A stretch of 64,000 nucleotides of DNA. It comes from Phycisphaerales bacterium (GTDB lineage: Bacteria > Planctomycetota > Phycisphaerae > Phycisphaerales > SM1A02). Location of the stretch: positions 372,001 through 436,000 of the forward strand of contig JAJDDB010000004.1 of the NCBI GenBank assembly GCA_029260575.1, in the 5' to 3' direction. Under the pieces are notes generated by a model. That model worked only from the letters and a program-made list of their open reading frames with translations. It had not been told where the DNA came from and did no database searches. Shown one piece after another: positions 51,169-59,735 of this stretch. The position numbers were made by a program, and so were the translations under genes. Position 1 is the first letter of the stretch. Each line of letters begins with the position of its first letter.

Positions 51169-54100
51169 ATGAAAGTAAGAAAAAAACTTGGAGGTGCATT
51201 GTTGCTCGGCGCTGCCGCTGCAATGTGTACCACGAGTGCTGCTACCGCAAATTGCGATAGCGTACTCATCTACGACAACGGATTTCCGATTATTGTCGGT
51301 GTCGTTGCATCACAGGTGAATGACCCCGGCGGTCTGAATCCTGCCGGTGCCGACGACTTTGACATTGCGGCTCCGACTGTTATCGACGACATCCACTGGT
51401 ATACAGCGGACGACACGACAGGCATCGATTACGACGATGCTGTGCGTGTTGCAATCTACAACGATCTCGGCGCATGCGCTGGTCCTGATAAGTCCAGCCC
51501 CGTGTCAGTTCAAACGTACACCAACGGTGGCAACGCTGATCTCACGCGCACGATCATCGATCCTGCGGCTGCGACGCTCGGTGCTGCGACCTTGGACATC
51601 GTTCGATACGATCTGACCAAGATCAACATTCCGCTGACTTTGCCGGGCAAGTACTGGATTGAACTGCAGGTAGTCTCCAACGGCGCGCCGACCAACGGCC
51701 AGTCGTTCTGGGTCTCCAGCCGTACAGTCGGCAACGGCGATGTCATCGTCGGTTGCCCCTCGTTTGGCAATGCCGATGACGGTAACGGTTGGACGGTGGT
51801 CAACATCGGTGGCGATGTCGACCTGAACTTCCAGCTTACACGCTGTGTGGGTGGCGGTTGCGTCTGGGATATTGACGGCCCGGCAGGTAGTCCCGGCAGC
51901 CCGGTTCCTGACGGTATTGTCAACGTCTTCGATCTGTTGACATTGCTTGCCAACTGGAACACCAACGGCCCTGGCGCTGATATTGCAGCCAATTTCAGCA
52001 TCGTCGACGTGTTTGACCTTCTCGATCTGCTGGCCAAATGGAACTTCGGTTGCCCGATCGACGGCAGCAACGATGACTGTGAATTCGCGACGCTGATCGT
52101 GGGTACCGGTTCATTCGCAGTTGATTCAGCCGGCGCGACTCCGGACGGCCCGGGCGGTTGCTTTATCGGCAACGACGTCTGGTACTGCTGGAAGAGCGAA
52201 TGCACGGGCGTTGTCTCGGTCTCGACCGATGGCAACACTCAGCTCGCAGTCTATGCAATGGGTAATGACTGCTCCGGCGTTCTCGGCCCTGAACTCGCAT
52301 GTGTTAGCAACCTCAGCTCTGCTTCGTTCATTGCCGACGCGGGTCAGCACTACAAGTTCCAGGTAAACACCGGCGGACCCGGTCTGTTCTTTATTGAGGA
52401 CTGCACCCCGTCCAACGATGACTGCGTGGATGCAGTGCAACTGTTCACGTTCGATGGCGGCAACATGTTCATGGGCAGCCTGATGGGCTTCACGCCTGAT
52501 GCTGGTCTTGGTGCATGTGACCTCGGTACGCACGCAGGTGCTCCGAATCCGTCTGCGAACCTCGGCCTGACCCCGGGTGTGTGGTTTGTCGTCGTCGGTG
52601 ACGGCACGACCTTGACCGCATCCACCTGCCCCGACATTATTCCGGGCGCAGACGGCCAGTCAGACATGTTTGCTGTGTACTGCGGCAACTCATGTGACAA
52701 CCTGATCGAGCCTTGCCTGGGCGTGCAGAACAGCAGTTGCCCGACCGTACCCAACGGACGAAACTCCGTGACTTGGTGCACAGTCGGTGGCGTTATCTAC
52801 GTCATCTACTACGCAATGGACAACAATGCTGACACCCCGGGTGATTACATCCTGAAGCTGTCGTCCAATGGCGTTACGTGTACTCCGACCGGCGTTGAGC
52901 TCGGCTGCCCGGGTATTCCCGGCCACGTCTGTGCGATCGAAGGTCCGGATGATCACACCAATCCCAATGGGAACTGCCAGATTTATGATGGCACCGGCCA
53001 AGGCGCTCAAGGCATTGTTGCTGCGACGTCTGATATCAACACCGGCTTCATCGTTGCTGACAACTTCTCAGTGGCCAACAGCGGTAATCTCACCGAAATC
53101 TGCTGGTACGGTATCTACCTGGACTTCGGTGCAGGTTTAGACTGCTCACCAGGCTTTGGTGACAACTTCAACCTCGCTCTGTATCTCGATGACGGTGCCG
53201 GCGTTCCCGCTGCTGCTCCGTTCTACACCGAGAACATCGGCGATCTGGATCTGAACATCGAGCGTCAAGCCAACGGCGACACGATCGGTGGTGCGGGCCT
53301 GGCTGTGTACGAATTCACAGCAACACTCGCAACTGCGCAGGCACTGACTGCTGGTACCTGCTACTGGATCGAGATCGAGAACACCGGTCAGGGAGCATGC
53401 GCTTGGCTCTGGGCTACAGCACCTCCGGGTGATGCCTACTCCATGCAGCGTCCTGCAGGTGATCCCACGTATGCCAACATTCATCAGAGTGACTTTGACT
53501 TGTCATTCTGCATTGATGTGGCTCTTGGCCTGGGTGATGTGACCACAGATTGCGAACTGTCCGATCCGTTCGGCGGCGTGATCTGCTTACTTACCGGTTA
53601 CTTCCAGACCCCGGCGAACTTCAGCAGCGCTTCGACCTCGGATGACGATACCAACGGCATCCTGGGTAGTGTTCTGCGTGTTGCTGATAACTTCCAGGTT
53701 GACGGTGCAGGTCAGTCCATCACCGGTGTGTGCTGGTGGGGCATCTTCCTGCAGTTCGCAGGCGGCTTCAGCGCTTGTGTAACCGAGCCGCCCGACAGCT
53801 CGCCGTTCAATATCACCTACTACACTGACGATCTCAGCGGCGCGCCTTCGGCGGGTCTGCCGGGTGCAGTCATTGGTGGTCTGTTCAACATCACCCCGAT
53901 TCCAGCCGAACGAGTCGACAGCGGCTTTGACTTCCTCGGCCCGGTTTGGGAATGGTCAGTCGGCCACGCAGCTGTTGCAGTTGCTGATGGTGAACAAGTC
54001 TGGCTTGAAGTTCAGCACGATTCACAGGTAGGCGAGACCTGCGTGTTCCTGTGGCTGAACTCACCGGGTAACGGTGATGGTGCTGCTGCTCAGGACACCG

Positions 54101-54642
54101 GCTCGGGTACCTATGGTCCGATTGCCAACGACTTCGCGTTCCGCGTGAACGTCACTGGCATCACCGTGGCGCCTCCGCCGCCGCCGGCAAACGACGATTG
54201 CGCTTCTGCAATCGCGATCTCCGCCGGTACGTTGGCATACAGCACCACTGGTGCAAGCACCGACGGTCCTACAGATACCTCCGGTACCTGTAACGACTTC
54301 GGTTCACCGCAGACGCACGAAGACATCTGGTACACCTTCACCGCTGGCGCAACTGGCACGTTGACTGTTACGACGTGCGCAGATGTCCACGGCGAAGCTC
54401 CTCCGAACTATGACACCGACCTGGTGTTGTACACGGGTGCCGGATTCGATTGTGCTGACGCAAATCTCAGCTTCATTGCATGTAACGACGATGACCCGGT
54501 CAACCCGTGTGGAGCGAGTGTCTTCTCCAGCACGATCGGCGGCGTCGCTGTTACTTCTGGTGACACCTTCGTCATCCGCGTCGGCGGATGGGGTGCAGGC
54601 GATGAAGGCGACGGCGTGCTCAGCGTCTCTATTGCTCCGTAA
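51169..54642 (+). CDS. 1157-residue secreted surface protein with internal dockerin-like pair
   Basis: ATG 51169 with AGGAGG 9 bases upstream; a Lys/Arg-rich signal peptide ends near SAATA. Several beta-rich Cys-containing domains follow. The pair IVNVFDLLTLLANWN and IVDVFDLLDLLAKWN lies at about residues 250-290, not at the C-terminus, and has Trp-Asn where other copies have Trp-Gly. After it come repeats of a domain starting NDDC (SNDDCEFA, SNDDCVDA, NDDCASAIAIS), and two copies of a module containing ITGVCWWGIFL or LTEICWYGIYL. Codon use is distinct: C-ending codons for Asn, Phe, Asp and Ile dominate and Ala is often GCT, suggesting high expression. No enzyme motif is seen. Confidence 0.88.
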   Translation: MKVRKKLGGALLLGAAAAMCTTSAATANCDSVLIYDNGFPIIVGVVASQVNDPGGLNPAGADDFDIAAPTVIDDIHWYTADDTTGIDYDDAVRVAIYNDLGACAGPDKSSPVSVQTYTNGGNADLTRTIIDPAAATLGAATLDIVRYDLTKINIPLTLPGKYWIELQVVSNGAPTNGQSFWVSSRTVGNGDVIVGCPSFGNADDGNGWTVVNIGGDVDLNFQLTRCVGGGCVWDIDGPAGSPGSPVPDGIVNVFDLLTLLANWNTNGPGADIAANFSIVDVFDLLDLLAKWNFGCPIDGSNDDCEFATLIVGTGSFAVDSAGATPDGPGGCFIGNDVWYCWKSECTGVVSVSTDGNTQLAVYAMGNDCSGVLGPELACVSNLSSASFIADAGQHYKFQVNTGGPGLFFIEDCTPSNDDCVDAVQLFTFDGGNMFMGSLMGFTPDAGLGACDLGTHAGAPNPSANLGLTPGVWFVVVGDGTTLTASTCPDIIPGADGQSDMFAVYCGNSCDNLIEPCLGVQNSSCPTVPNGRNSVTWCTVGGVIYVIYYAMDNNADTPGDYILKLSSNGVTCTPTGVELGCPGIPGHVCAIEGPDDHTNPNGNCQIYDGTGQGAQGIVAATSDINTGFIVADNFSVANSGNLTEICWYGIYLDFGAGLDCSPGFGDNFNLALYLDDGAGVPAAAPFYTENIGDLDLNIERQANGDTIGGAGLAVYEFTATLATAQALTAGTCYWIEIENTGQGACAWLWATAPPGDAYSMQRPAGDPTYANIHQSDFDLSFCIDVALGLGDVTTDCELSDPFGGVICLLTGYFQTPANFSSASTSDDDTNGILGSVLRVADNFQVDGAGQSITGVCWWGIFLQFAGGFSACVTEPPDSSPFNITYYTDDLSGAPSAGLPGAVIGGLFNITPIPAERVDSGFDFLGPVWEWSVGHAAVAVADGEQVWLEVQHDSQVGETCVFLWLNSPGNGDGAAAQDTGSGTYGPIANDFAFRVNVTGITVAPPPPPANDDCASAIAISAGTLAYSTTGASTDGPTDTSGTCNDFGSPQTHEDIWYTFTAGATGTLTVTTCADVHGEAPPNYDTDLVLYTGAGFDCADANLSFIACNDDDPVNPCGASVFSSTIGGVAVTSGDTFVIRVGGWGAGDEGDGVLSVSIAP

Positions 54643-54692
54643 TCCTGCGGCGCACTATTGATCTCAGCTCGTCTCGCAGAAATGTGTACTCA

Positions 54693-54721
54693 CCCCCGGC
54701 CTCTTTGAGGCCGGGGGTTTT
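54693..54721 (+). terminator. Strong rho-independent terminator
   Basis: An 11-bp perfect stem, CCCCCGGCCTC (54693-54703) with GAGGCCGGGGG (54707-54717), TTT loop and four T (54718-54721), about 50 bases after the stop of the 1157-residue protein. Confidence 0.95.
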
Positions 54722-54842
54722 CATTTGCGCTGCAAGAAGCAGGACCATCGTCACCTGTCCCCGGTCACTGGAAATTGGTGCCGGAAATTAGTGCCTGTCC
54801 CTACTTATTGAGGCGTTTGTTTGATGTGGTGTTGCGGGCGCA

Positions 54843-55832
54843 TCACGCTGCATCGCTGCGCTGCGGCGGTGTGTGGATCGTGACCCGGCCGCGGCCGGAG
54901 CGCTTGGATTGGTATAGCGATTGGTCTGCCAGCCGGATCAGCGCATCAACAGCATCGTGATCGAAAGCTTCAGCTTCAGCGACACCGATGCTGAGTGTCG
55001 GCCGACTCGGCTGGGAATGCGGCCACGGCATCTGCGCAAACAGCGTTGAAATGCGCTCTGCCACAGCAGCGGCCTGCTGCACGGACAGATTGCTCATCAG
55101 TACGATGAACTCATCACCGCCGAGCCGTGCTGCGCACGTACCCTGCCGGGTGGATGATCGCAGCAGTTCGCCCAGGAAGCTCAGGCACGCATCACCAGCA
55201 TCGTGCCCCAGCACATCGTTGACCGGTTTGAAAAGGTCGATGTCGATCGCCATGGCGACGAGTGTGTCGCCCTGGCATGGTTGATCATCGCAACTCATCA
55301 GCAGACTGACCCAGCGGTGCAGGTACCGCCGATTCCCCAGGCCGGTCAACGGATCGGTCGTGGCCTGCGAGTGCAACTCAGCGGTGGCGCGGCGCGTTTC
55401 AGTCGTAATACGATGGTTCATGGACTTGTGCAGTGACCGCCGTTGGCGTCTGCAGCTTTCTAGTTCGCGCGAGACTTCGAACACAGCGCGGCTGAGCCGG
55501 CCGATCTCGTCATCGCGCTCCATAAGAGCGTTCGGAACGCGTACGCTGGCGCGGTCAACTGCCTGTGATTCGAGATGGGCTGCAAGCTGACGAATGACGC
55601 GGCGCTGATTGCGAAAAAGTTTGAGTACCCGCCACGGCGCGCAGAGCATGAGAATGGTCCAGCCGGCCGATATGCCCAATAGTCCCTGCACCGCAAGCGG
55701 CAATGAATCGAATGGGCCGCGCACCGCAACGGTGACAGCAATGGTGAGGCTCATGAGCCCGGCCATGCCCCAGCCGCCGATGAGCGCGGGGACGGCGTGG
55801 CCCGAGTTGTTACGTTGCGATGGTTTGGACAT
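54843..55832 (-). CDS. Membrane GGDEF diguanylate cyclase
   Basis: 329 residues: two transmembrane helices (about 15-38 and 50-70), a HAMP-like linker (MERDDEIGRLSRAVFEVSRELE), and a GGDEF domain with DPLTGLGNRRYL, DIDLFKPVNDVLGHDAGD and the active-site RLGGDEF. The segment five residues before GGDEF is RQGT where an inhibitory I-site would be RxxD, so product inhibition is probably lost. It should make cyclic di-GMP in the cytoplasm. ATG 55832 is chosen; an ATG at 55865 is possible. No PilZ or EAL gene is in the window. Confidence 0.9.
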   Translation of the reverse strand: MSKPSQRNNSGHAVPALIGGWGMAGLMSLTIAVTVAVRGPFDSLPLAVQGLLGISAGWTILMLCAPWRVLKLFRNQRRVIRQLAAHLESQAVDRASVRVPNALMERDDEIGRLSRAVFEVSRELESCRRQRRSLHKSMNHRITTETRRATAELHSQATTDPLTGLGNRRYLHRWVSLLMSCDDQPCQGDTLVAMAIDIDLFKPVNDVLGHDAGDACLSFLGELLRSSTRQGTCAARLGGDEFIVLMSNLSVQQAAAVAERISTLFAQMPWPHSQPSRPTLSIGVAEAEAFDHDAVDALIRLADQSLYQSKRSGRGRVTIHTPPQRSDAA

Positions 55833-55998
55833 TGCGGCAGTATTGATCCGTGGCGTCCGTTGCATGAAGCACGGCAGGACACAGGTGTCACGACTATCAT
55901 CGGATGTAGCGTGGCCCGGCTGGTCTATCGGGGGACCTATCCGGTAGACAGCGGTGCTGCTCGCCCGCATAGGCAAGACAGGCAGGGGGCGATAATCG

Positions 55999-57069
55999 TC
56001 AGGTCGCAGGGTTTGTAATGCCTGCAATGGAGAGCGAAGCTCGGCGTCCGCTGGGTTGGCGGCGCACCCGGGCGGGGGTTGCAATGCCGAGTTGTCCGCA
56101 GGCTGCCGCGACGTCTCTGCCGGTCGTGCGCCGGCGTGTGACGAACATGCCGCGTTTGCTCAGGCGGTGGGCAAACGCATCGATCGAACCCTCATCCGGC
56201 GCCGGCCACGGTGAATCCTGCCGGGGGTTGTACGGGATGAGGTTCACCGTGCATCGAAGCGGCTGAAGATATGTTGCTAGTGCATCAGCATGCTCAAGCT
56301 GCATGTTGACCGTGGGAATGAGAACGTATTCGATGAGTACGCGGTCGCGCCACTGCATCATTGCATCAAGGAGTGCTGACATCGGTTCAGCGCGATTGAT
56401 CGGCATGATCGAAGAGCGGATCGTGTCATTTGGAGCGTTGATAGAGACTGCAAGTTTGAGGCTGCGCATCCCGGGGCGGTTGGAGAATGTTGCGAGCCTG
56501 CGGATTCCGGCGCATCGGCCGACGGTGGAAACGGTGATGCGGGCCGGCGCGATCGCAGCGCCGTTGTGATCGGTGAGAATCTCAATGCTTTCAAGCACCG
56601 CATCGAGATTGTCCATCGGTTCACCCATGCCCATGAAGACGATGTTGTCGATGTGCTGATTGCGCTGATGGCGAGCTGCAAACCACTGTTCGACAATGTC
56701 GCGGGCAGTAAGATTCTTGAGCAGGCCGAGCTGCGCAGTCTGGCAGAAGGTGCAACCCATTGCGCAGCCGAGTTGCGAGGACACGCAGAGCGTGGTGCGC
56801 GTTGTCTGGTCTGCCCGTTGGTAGGCAATGATGACGGATTCGCTGAATAAATCGTTTCCGTGACGGAGCGTGAATTTGGTGGTGTTGCCTTCGGTTTCGA
56901 TGTGCTCGATTGTTCGAATCTCGGGAACATTGAGTTGAACATCGGTTCGGCCCGTGCGAAAGAACCGGCGGTACTGTTGCAAAGCGCGCTCGCAGTTGAT
57001 TCCGAAGGCTTTGGCGTTATTGATGTACTGCGCAGCGGTGCTGCCGAGGATGTCCGGTGGTGCGTTCAT
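55999..57069 (-). CDS. rlmN: 23S rRNA (adenine-C2)-methyltransferase RlmN
   Basis: A radical SAM enzyme that methylates A2503 of 23S rRNA and A37 of some tRNAs. 356 residues with CAMGCTFC (Cys102, 106, 109, the CxxxCxxC of the family), VFMGMGEPMDN, VSTVGRCAGIRRLA and the C-terminal catalytic cysteine in ACGQLG. The start overlaps the stop of the LAB_N gene (ATGA at 57066-57069), giving tight coupling. It is the last gene of a three-gene minus-strand operon. Confidence 0.95.
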   Translation of the reverse strand: MNAPPDILGSTAAQYINNAKAFGINCERALQQYRRFFRTGRTDVQLNVPEIRTIEHIETEGNTTKFTLRHGNDLFSESVIIAYQRADQTTRTTLCVSSQLGCAMGCTFCQTAQLGLLKNLTARDIVEQWFAARHQRNQHIDNIVFMGMGEPMDNLDAVLESIEILTDHNGAAIAPARITVSTVGRCAGIRRLATFSNRPGMRSLKLAVSINAPNDTIRSSIMPINRAEPMSALLDAMMQWRDRVLIEYVLIPTVNMQLEHADALATYLQPLRCTVNLIPYNPRQDSPWPAPDEGSIDAFAHRLSKRGMFVTRRRTTGRDVAAACGQLGIATPARVRRQPSGRRASLSIAGITNPAT

Positions 57070-57473
57070 CGCGAAGCCGACGCAGAAGGTGCTTCATCAT
57101 CATCGTCAGCGACATCTTCGAGAATGATGCGGTGCTTTTTCTTGATGAGATACAGGTTTCGGCCGTAGACGATCCAGCCGACGGACTGGCCGAGCACGCC
57201 GATCGGCTCCCTGCGGCCGATGAAATACACCAGCAGCATTGTCGCGCCGATCAGGCTGAGCCACCAGAACAATTCGGGGACGTGCGATTCACGGCGTTTT
57301 TCGCTGGCGATCCATTGAATGACCCACCTGCCGAAGAACATCGCTTGCGCGATGAGTCCCAGCGCCAGCCACCACAGGCCGAAAGAGGTGCGCACATCGA
57401 ACCACGTCTGCACCCATTCAGGAAGCGGTGAAGCAGGATCGACAACCCCTGCAGCGAAAATCATGACCGTCAT
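57066..57473 (-). CDS. Stand-alone LAB_N (lipid A biosynthesis N-terminal) domain membrane protein
   Basis: 135 residues with three transmembrane helices. FFGRWVIQWIASEKRRESHVPELFWWLSLIGATMLLVYFI-type sequence and VLGQSVGWIVYGRNL match the LAB_N domain that in some bacteria is fused to LpxB; here it stands alone. The C-terminal tail is acidic. ATG 57473 lies in the stop of the GT2 gene (ATGA overlap), and its own stop overlaps the rlmN start. With a polyprenyl-phosphate type GT2 next to it, a role in lipid-linked sugar handling is likely but unproven. Confidence 0.88.
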   Translation of the reverse strand: MTVMIFAAGVVDPASPLPEWVQTWFDVRTSFGLWWLALGLIAQAMFFGRWVIQWIASEKRRESHVPELFWWLSLIGATMLLVYFIGRREPIGVLGQSVGWIVYGRNLYLIKKKHRIILEDVADDDDEAPSASASR

Positions 57474-58297
57474 GACAGCACCGTAGTTGTGCCGGACTGC
57501 GACACGACTTCAACCGTCGCAGACGTGTCGGCTTGGTCTGCGCCGATGGAGAGCGCATCTACAGGTCGACGGCGGCTGCGCATCCAGCGCACCGCAATGC
57601 AATCGATCAGCCCCGGGATCGCCCGGTTCCATACGCCATACTTTGCTTCGCCAGCAACACGAGGTCGATGGTTGACCGGCATTTCGATGACGGTGCACCC
57701 CATCTGTCTGGCAGTGACGGGAATGAATCGGTGCATGCCGCGAAACTGCAGCGGCAATTGCAACGCAATAATGCGGCGCATCAATCGAAGCGAGCATCCG
57801 GTATCGCGAATGGTGTCGCCAAGCAGCATGCGCCGGAACAACCTGCCGACAATAGAACTGACCCTGCGAATAAGCGTGTCGCGCCGCGCGTGTGAACGAT
57901 CACCCTGAATCATGTCCGCGCCTGTTTCGTCCAGTTTAGCGAGCATCGCCGGCAGGTCGGCAGGATCATTTTGCAGATCAGCATCGAGCACCGCAATCAG
58001 TTCGCCACGAGCAGCGCGAAAGCCCGCATGGAAAGCCGCAGACTGGCCGTTACCTTTGCTCGGCGGGGTGTTGAGCATGCGCAGCACACGTAGCTGCGCA
58101 TGTGTCTGCATGAGTTGCAACAGGCGCTGGGCAGTGGCATCAGTAGAGCCGTCGTCGACTATGACGATTTCATAGCCGATGCCGATTGGTTCCAACGCCG
58201 CAGCGATCTGTTCGATCAATGGTTGGACATTGTCCTGCTCGTTGTGTGCCGGGGCGACGACGGAGAGGCGGATGTGTGGTTCGGACTGGCGACTCAT
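57470..58297 (-). CDS. GT2 glycosyltransferase, polyprenyl-phosphate sugar synthase-like
   Basis: 275 residues from ATG 58297. LSVVAPAHNEQDNVQPLIEQI, VIVDDGSTDAT, DADLQNDPADLPAML, MIQGDRSHARRDT and GDTIRDTGCSLRLMRR follow the pattern of dolichol-phosphate-mannose synthase-like bacterial enzymes. No C-terminal membrane helices are present, unlike ArnC; the following LAB_N protein might serve as the membrane partner. First gene of the GT2, LAB_N, rlmN operon, divergent from the MFS gene with a 77-base promoter region. Confidence 0.9.
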   Translation of the reverse strand: MSRQSEPHIRLSVVAPAHNEQDNVQPLIEQIAAALEPIGIGYEIVIVDDGSTDATAQRLLQLMQTHAQLRVLRMLNTPPSKGNGQSAAFHAGFRAARGELIAVLDADLQNDPADLPAMLAKLDETGADMIQGDRSHARRDTLIRRVSSIVGRLFRRMLLGDTIRDTGCSLRLMRRIIALQLPLQFRGMHRFIPVTARQMGCTVIEMPVNHRPRVAGEAKYGVWNRAIPGLIDCIAVRWMRSRRRPVDALSIGADQADTSATVEVVSQSGTTTVLS

Positions 58298-58374
58298 CTG
58301 CAAAAGCGTAACACAAGCGATGTGCCGGGGCGACAAGCCTACACTTGGCCCGGTTCCAGCGGGAAAGGTGGGGC

Positions 58375-59676
58375 GTGACGACGATACAGAGCATTTCTCC
58401 TGAGCAGCCAGCGACAGCGGCACCAATAGTCAGTTGGCTGCGCAGCCGACTGGCAATGTTACTGGCGTCGCACTCTGCAGTGGATGTGTATTCAGCGATT
58501 GTGCCGCCGATCATCGGGCTGCTGGAAGTGCGCTGTGAACTGCAACGTTCGGAAACTGCCTTGTTGTTGGGCATGGGGCCGATCAGTTCGGGCCTCAGCC
58601 AACCGCTGACAGCGTGGTTGAGCGATCGGTTTGATTCACGATTGCTCGCACCGCTTGGTCTGCTGATTGCGGCGCTGTGCCTGACGAACATCGGCTGGGC
58701 GACGAACTTCGGCGAACTGCTGGGGCTGTATTTCATCGGGATGATCGGTGTGGGGATGTACCATCCGATCGGCGCGTCGAGTATGGGGCATCTGTCCGGC
58801 CAGCTTGGCGCGCAACGTCGATCTCTGGGCATCAGTCTGTTCTTCGTAGCCGGTATGATCGGCGGAATCTCGGGTTCCGTCGTCGCATCATGGATGACTG
58901 CGCGGCCCGGCGGTTTCGAGATGTTGCGATGGACAGCAATTCCGGGCGTGTTGCTGGGCGCAGCGCTCGTCGTGGCGATTCGCAGGGCGCCGCATCGTGA
59001 TCACGCGCAGAGTGCTGCGCCGCAACTGAACGCCGAGATGCAGGCGCGCTGGTGGATGATTGCTGTGCTGTATACCAGCAACGCAATGCGGTTTACGGTG
59101 AATATCGCGCTGTTCTATCTGTACGTGCGGTGGGCGCAGGCGCTGGTTGTGGAAACCGGCGCTGCGACAGGCGAGAAGGAGATTGCGCAGGTGGCGGCGC
59201 CGATTTCCGGCCAACTCATTGGATGCACAATGGCGGGAATGGCGATCGGTGGCGTGATGGCTGGTTCGTTGGTGCGGGCCGGGCGTGAACGTCTGCCGAT
59301 GATTCTGGTGCCGATGTTTATAGCGCCGTTGATAGCAATGTTTCCGCTGGTCGATCGCTGGGGCGCATACGTTCTGGCAGTGTGCGCGGGCGTCGGGTTT
59401 GCAGCGATGATCCCTGTCGCAATAGGACTCAGCCAACGACTGCTGCCACACCGAACGAGTCTTGCCTCGGGACTGATGATGGGTGGGGCGTGGTCGGTGG
59501 CGCTGCTCGGCCCGCCGTTTGCAGAATTCATGTTGACACGAAGTGGTTACGGAATGCCCGGTGCGTTCATCGGCGTGGCGGCGCTGCTGGCGCTGTCCGG
59601 CGGGGTGTGCTGCCTGCTCAATCAGCAGGTGCTGCGGGATGTTGCGGTGCGCCGCGTACCCCGGAGTTCGGACTGA
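58375..59676 (+). CDS. MFS transporter (Fsr-like)
   Basis: 433 residues with about 12 hydrophobic segments. The first half has HSAVDVYSAIVPPIIGLLE, similar to fosmidomycin-resistance-type MFS proteins, and GMYHPIGASSMGHLSG, with the PIG..S signature after helix 4. GTG 58375 is chosen since AAAGGTGGGG precedes it; an upstream TTG is less likely. Substrate unknown; efflux is plausible for this subfamily. The gene precedes the threonine-degrading pair by 59 bases. Confidence 0.87.
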   Translation: MTTIQSISPEQPATAAPIVSWLRSRLAMLLASHSAVDVYSAIVPPIIGLLEVRCELQRSETALLLGMGPISSGLSQPLTAWLSDRFDSRLLAPLGLLIAALCLTNIGWATNFGELLGLYFIGMIGVGMYHPIGASSMGHLSGQLGAQRRSLGISLFFVAGMIGGISGSVVASWMTARPGGFEMLRWTAIPGVLLGAALVVAIRRAPHRDHAQSAAPQLNAEMQARWWMIAVLYTSNAMRFTVNIALFYLYVRWAQALVVETGAATGEKEIAQVAAPISGQLIGCTMAGMAIGGVMAGSLVRAGRERLPMILVPMFIAPLIAMFPLVDRWGAYVLAVCAGVGFAAMIPVAIGLSQRLLPHRTSLASGLMMGGAWSVALLGPPFAEFMLTRSGYGMPGAFIGVAALLALSGGVCCLLNQQVLRDVAVRRVPRSSD

Positions 59677-59735
59677 CACACTCGTTCGAACTGATTCCAT
59701 ACAATGCGGCACCTTCATTGATGGGAGCATTGTGC

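Noticed and set aside
54740-54800. GTGCCTGTCCC-like strings after the strong terminator as a REP remnant
   Set aside because: Too short and imperfect, and no second copy seen in the window.
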